A stretch of DNA of 64,000 bases from Paenibacillus_AR mesotrionivorans (GTDB taxonomy: Bacteria; Bacillota; Bacilli; Paenibacillales; NBRC-103111): positions 372,001 through 436,000 of the forward strand of contig NZ_JBJURJ010000003.1 in assembly GCF_046098205.1 (NCBI RefSeq), in the 5' to 3' direction. The notes beneath the pieces are model-generated. The model made no database searches and had not been told where the DNA came from. It saw only the letters and a list, made by a program, of their open reading frames with translations. The position numbers were made by a program, and so were the translations under genes. Shown here in pieces: positions 62,134 through 64,000 of the stretch. Position 1 is the first letter of the stretch; each line of letters opens with the position of its first letter.

Positions 62134-62161
62134 GCACTCCCCTCTATATCCTGAGGAGTGC
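62134..62161 (-). terminator. Terminator ahead of the 62-kb small genes
   Basis: GCACTCC pairs with GGAGTGC and is followed leftward by TTTTTGC. It is a likely end for the marR-type transcript. Confidence 0.7.
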
Positions 62162-62474
62162 AGCTTGCATTTCTCTGTTCTATTATATCTCCGGCTGCCT
62201 GCCCCTAAGCCTCACTTGCTTCAGCGCTCATATCTGCTTCCTTCCGTAATGTTAGCCATTACATCCATGATCTCACCAGTTGTCACATTAACGATGGCCA
62301 GGTTAACCGTTGGCATTTTGTCCGTAACCTAATAGTGTGCTTGTTATGGTTTCTAAGCACCCACCATATCTCCCAGGTCATGACCGGAAAAGCATTTCCC
62401 GCTCCTGTGAGGATCTAACTAAAATTCCGAAACTTTGAATACCCTGAGAGGCGACGGGCCGTCCCCCCATACTA
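62162..62474. other. 313-nt stretch with gene remnants
   Basis: On the minus strand two frames read like protein but are broken by stop and frame changes; one is described at 62221-62316. No complete gene is visible. Confidence 0.4.
62221..62316 (-). pseudogene. Decayed coding remnant
   Basis: From an ATG at 62316 the minus frame reads MPTVNLAIVNVTTGEIMDVM and runs 31 codons to TGA. Just upstream a different frame reads NAFPVMTWEIWWVLRNHNK. The two look like parts of one gene separated by a frameshift. No family was recognised and there is no ribosome site. Confidence 0.25.
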
Positions 62475-62669
62475 TTAGTTTCCTCCCTTTTGTATAAGCG
62501 AGGCTTCTTGTGCTGAAAGCTCCTCCAAAAGTGTATAAATGGCATCTGTCGGTATCATTACACCGCAACCTGCGCTTAATCCTAACAGCATATGAAGGTA
62601 GAATTGAACCCTCTTTTTCTCGCGAATGATTCGATCTAATTCTGAGGTTTCCAGTTTTTTTTCCTTCAT
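62475..62669 (-). CDS. Small hypothetical protein coupled to marR
   Basis: The 64-residue product is MKEKKLETSELDRIIREKKR followed by a hydrophobic segment (VQFYLHMLLGLSAGCGVMIP) and LIQKGGN. Its ATG overlaps the stop of the MarR gene (ATGA), which points to a real, coupled gene. I do not recognise a family. Topology suggests a small membrane peptide. Confidence 0.6.
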   Translation of the reverse strand: MKEKKLETSELDRIIREKKRVQFYLHMLLGLSAGCGVMIPTDAIYTLLEELSAQEASLIQKGGN

Positions 62670-63205
62670 TGGAGCACACCCCGTACTTCCTGTCCGTAAT
62701 AGGTTTCAACACGGGCCACCAAATCACTTATAAATTTCCCAATCGTCTGCAGTTCAGCTTCCGTATAGGATTCAATGAATTGATAAAACTTTTCCTCTTT
62801 TTCTTTGTGCATCTTTTGATGCAGATGATAAACCTGTCTTCCCTTATCCGTTAAACTAAAATAAATCTCCTTACGGTTGTTATTCAATTGGCTTCTTCTA
62901 ATAAAATCCATCTCCAACAGCTTGGAGGTAATATTTGTAACGTTGCCTTTGGATAATTTCATTTTCCTTACAATCCCCGTGTGGTTGATCGGCTCATGAT
63001 CACCGATACAATCCATAACGTGTACACTCGTAATATTATTGGAAAGCATGTCAATCTGATGCTTTTGGGCTTGCTCCCGAAACAAGTTACTTTCATGCTC
63101 CGTATACAATTCATTCAAGTGCAGCATTCTGATATATTGCTCATAAAGATGACCTTTAAGATGCTTTTGAAATTCCAAATGTATATTCGCCCCTCTCTTG
63201 AGCAT
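62666..63205 (-). CDS. MarR family transcriptional regulator
   Basis: The 179-residue protein has the winged helix (INHTGIVRKMKLSKGNVTNITSKLLEMDFI, about residues 75-105) flanked by dimer helices, ending in a basic/Gly tail. It is AT-richer than the window average. A perfect Fur box stands 60 nt upstream, so it is probably induced when iron is low. The next gene downstream overlaps it. An alternative TTG start nine codons in has no better site. Confidence 0.88.
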   Translation of the reverse strand: MLKRGANIHLEFQKHLKGHLYEQYIRMLHLNELYTEHESNLFREQAQKHQIDMLSNNITSVHVMDCIGDHEPINHTGIVRKMKLSKGNVTNITSKLLEMDFIRRSQLNNNRKEIYFSLTDKGRQVYHLHQKMHKEKEEKFYQFIESYTEAELQTIGKFISDLVARVETYYGQEVRGVLQ

Positions 63206-63265
63206 TTAAGACTCAGAGCCTATGCTGTAATTTTGTTCAAGACTGAACAAAAAAATCATAACATA

Positions 63266-63284
63266 ATTGATAATGATTATCAAT
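63266..63284 (-). promoter_or_regulatory. Fur box before the MarR gene
   Basis: ATTGATAATGATTATCAAT is a perfect 9-1-9 palindrome containing the 7-1-7 Fur core. It lies 60 nt from the MarR start. Confidence 0.85.
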
Positions 63285-63304
63285 ATCATTTTAACGATAT
63301 AATA

Positions 63305-63349
63305 AAAAAGTCCACAATGATGTACAGTGTACACCTTCATGGACTTTTT
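63305..63349. terminator. Bidirectional terminator after the 63.4-kb gene
   Basis: AAAAAGTCCA pairs with TGGACTTTTT, with an inner TGTACA/TGTACA stem. T-runs flank both sides. Confidence 0.88.
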
Positions 63350-63385
63350 GCGATATGCCGCCGAGAGGACTCGTACGGTGACTTT

Positions 63386-63733
63386 TTAGACAGCCCCTTC
63401 GCTTTTTTTGCGTCTGAAAGATAAAAGGGTAGCGACGAATTGAACCAATAGGATCGGAAAAAATAAGCTCCAAATGCTTGGAATGGAAGCAATGGAGAGA
63501 TAGAGGGAATAGGGCGCCAGCCAGACCAAAGAAATGGTCATAAGCAAGCGAAGGCCAAGCCAGATTGAAATGGCCATAACGCCTGAAGGTAATAGGAGCA
63601 TGAGGACCACAATCACTGTTGTGCTGCTGGATACCTCCTGCTCACTGTAAGGGTTAGCAAACAGAAAAAAGAAGCTTAACCCAATACCCAGTATGGATAA
63701 GAAAAAGGCTGGCCACCTCATACCAGGACTCAA
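63386..63733 (-). CDS. Four-helix hypothetical membrane protein
   Basis: TTG at 63733 is chosen because AGGAGGTG lies about six bases upstream; the ATG at 63775 lacks a site. The 115-residue protein has four hydrophobic segments (SLFF-type, TVIVVLMLLLPSGVM, LLMTISLVWLAPYSL, SLFFPILLVQFVATLL) and a basic tail. No family recognised. Confidence 0.65.
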   Translation of the reverse strand: MSPGMRWPAFFLSILGIGLSFFFLFANPYSEQEVSSSTTVIVVLMLLLPSGVMAISIWLGLRLLMTISLVWLAPYSLYLSIASIPSIWSLFFPILLVQFVATLLSFRRKKSEGAV

Positions 63734-63827
63734 ATGCCCCACCTCCTGTTCATGGGAAGCTACATTATTCCACAAAAGAACATCCCTTCTGTCAACAACA
63801 GCTAGGGACGTTCTTCAATCGTAGCAT

Positions 63828-64000
63828 TTAACTGTCCATTCTGTAAAGCTTGGCGAGCCCGCCCTCAGAAGTTTCGCGGTAACGACTGTTCATATCCAGG
63901 CCTGTCTCATACATGGTCTGCACAACCAGATCAAAAGAAATCTTACGGGTACCAGACAAGAACTTGGCCAGGCTCAGCGCATTGATCGCCCGCATCGCAC
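63828..64000 (-). CDS. L-serine dehydratase, C-terminal part (partial)
   Basis: The window ends inside this gene; only the last 57 codons are seen. They read INALSLAKFLSGTRKISFDL and VQTMYETGLDMNSRYRETSE followed by GGLAKLYRMDS. This matches the conserved end of iron-sulfur L-serine dehydratases (SdaA; E. coli reads ETMYETGKDMNAKYRETSRG). The enzyme deaminates serine to pyruvate with a 4Fe-4S cluster. Whether it is a one-chain or alpha-subunit form cannot be told. Confidence 0.85.
   Translation of the reverse strand, partial: AMRAINALSLAKFLSGTRKISFDLVVQTMYETGLDMNSRYRETSEGGLAKLYRMDS

Noticed and set aside
58025..62669. Prophage or genomic island with integrase
   Set aside because: No integrase, transposase, portal, capsid or attachment repeat was seen; only AT-richer genes and remnants.
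1..64000. tRNA or rRNA genes
   Set aside because: No cloverleaf with a CCA-ready acceptor stem and no conserved rRNA motif was found by eye; a tRNA search program would settle it.

Overview
The window reads as chromosome of a GC-rich, endospore-forming member of the Bacillota, most likely a Paenibacillus-type bacterium (Paenibacillaceae). The pointers are spore genes (sspI, a YheC/YheD-type ATP-grasp protein, a YjcZ-type peptide), the LplB/YtcP-style sugar ABC importer with AraC regulators and no ATPase of its own, a Cache-AraC regulator of about 770 residues, a complete LiaFSR system and AGGAGG-type ribosome sites before almost every gene. There is no rRNA, tRNA, CRISPR array, insertion sequence or prophage that I can see. 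Genes are tightly packed and mostly on the minus strand.

Layout. 0-13 kb: a carbohydrate scavenging locus, read leftward as GH116-like glycosidase, lipoprotein SBP, two permeases, a second paralogous SBP and an AraC regulator, with a divergent AraC gene and a large membrane-bound AraC regulator beside it. 13-26 kb: housekeeping genes (RNA methyltransferase, KtrA/C-type potassium regulator, sspI, BASS transporter, ATP-grasp spore protein, prfC, Tat-exported phosphoesterase, chemotaxis-like protein, SDR, zwf, GNAT, a FliD-like protein). 26-31 kb: an envelope-stress module, LiaI-like/PspA/PspC/PspA followed by LiaF-LiaS-LiaR. 31-41 kb: two GNAT-region genes, YjcZ, moaA with an LpdD-like gene, two hemerythrin genes with FNR-like boxes, the Fur-box-controlled feoA-feoB-Cys-rich peptide set, a second feoA and mobA. 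41-50 kb: GH30 glycosidase with AraC, MOSC protein, histidine phosphatase, HxlR, a bicupin oxalate-decarboxylase homologue, a lone acetolactate synthase with a structured leader, a flavin reductase and a small CGCGG-tailed protein. 50-58 kb: a hydantoinase/transporter/GntR cluster and a PLP-lyase/MocR divergent pair. 58-64 kb: an AT-richer accessory stretch with immunity-like proteins, an SMI1/KNR4 protein, gene remnants, a Fur-box MarR gene and the 3' end of an L-serine dehydratase gene.

The most unusual signals are non-coding. Two intergenic elements at 31555-31737 and 55049-55232 have almost no shared sequence beyond the TAACGG block heads, yet share one geometry: four blocks of about 23 nt, two forward and two inverted, at the same offsets over 183-184 bp. 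Others are a 161-bp inverted-repeat element inside the liaF-liaS junction, a perfect tandem/inverted CCATACAAT operator at the MocR pair, and FNR-like palindromes placed about 41 nt upstream of predicted starts of both hemerythrin transcripts. Among proteins, the CGCGG-tailed 97-residue protein (possible RiPP precursor family), the oxalate-decarboxylase homologue with an altered lid and the FliD-like protein outside any flagellar locus deserve attention. Family names are from recognition of motifs; no database search was run.
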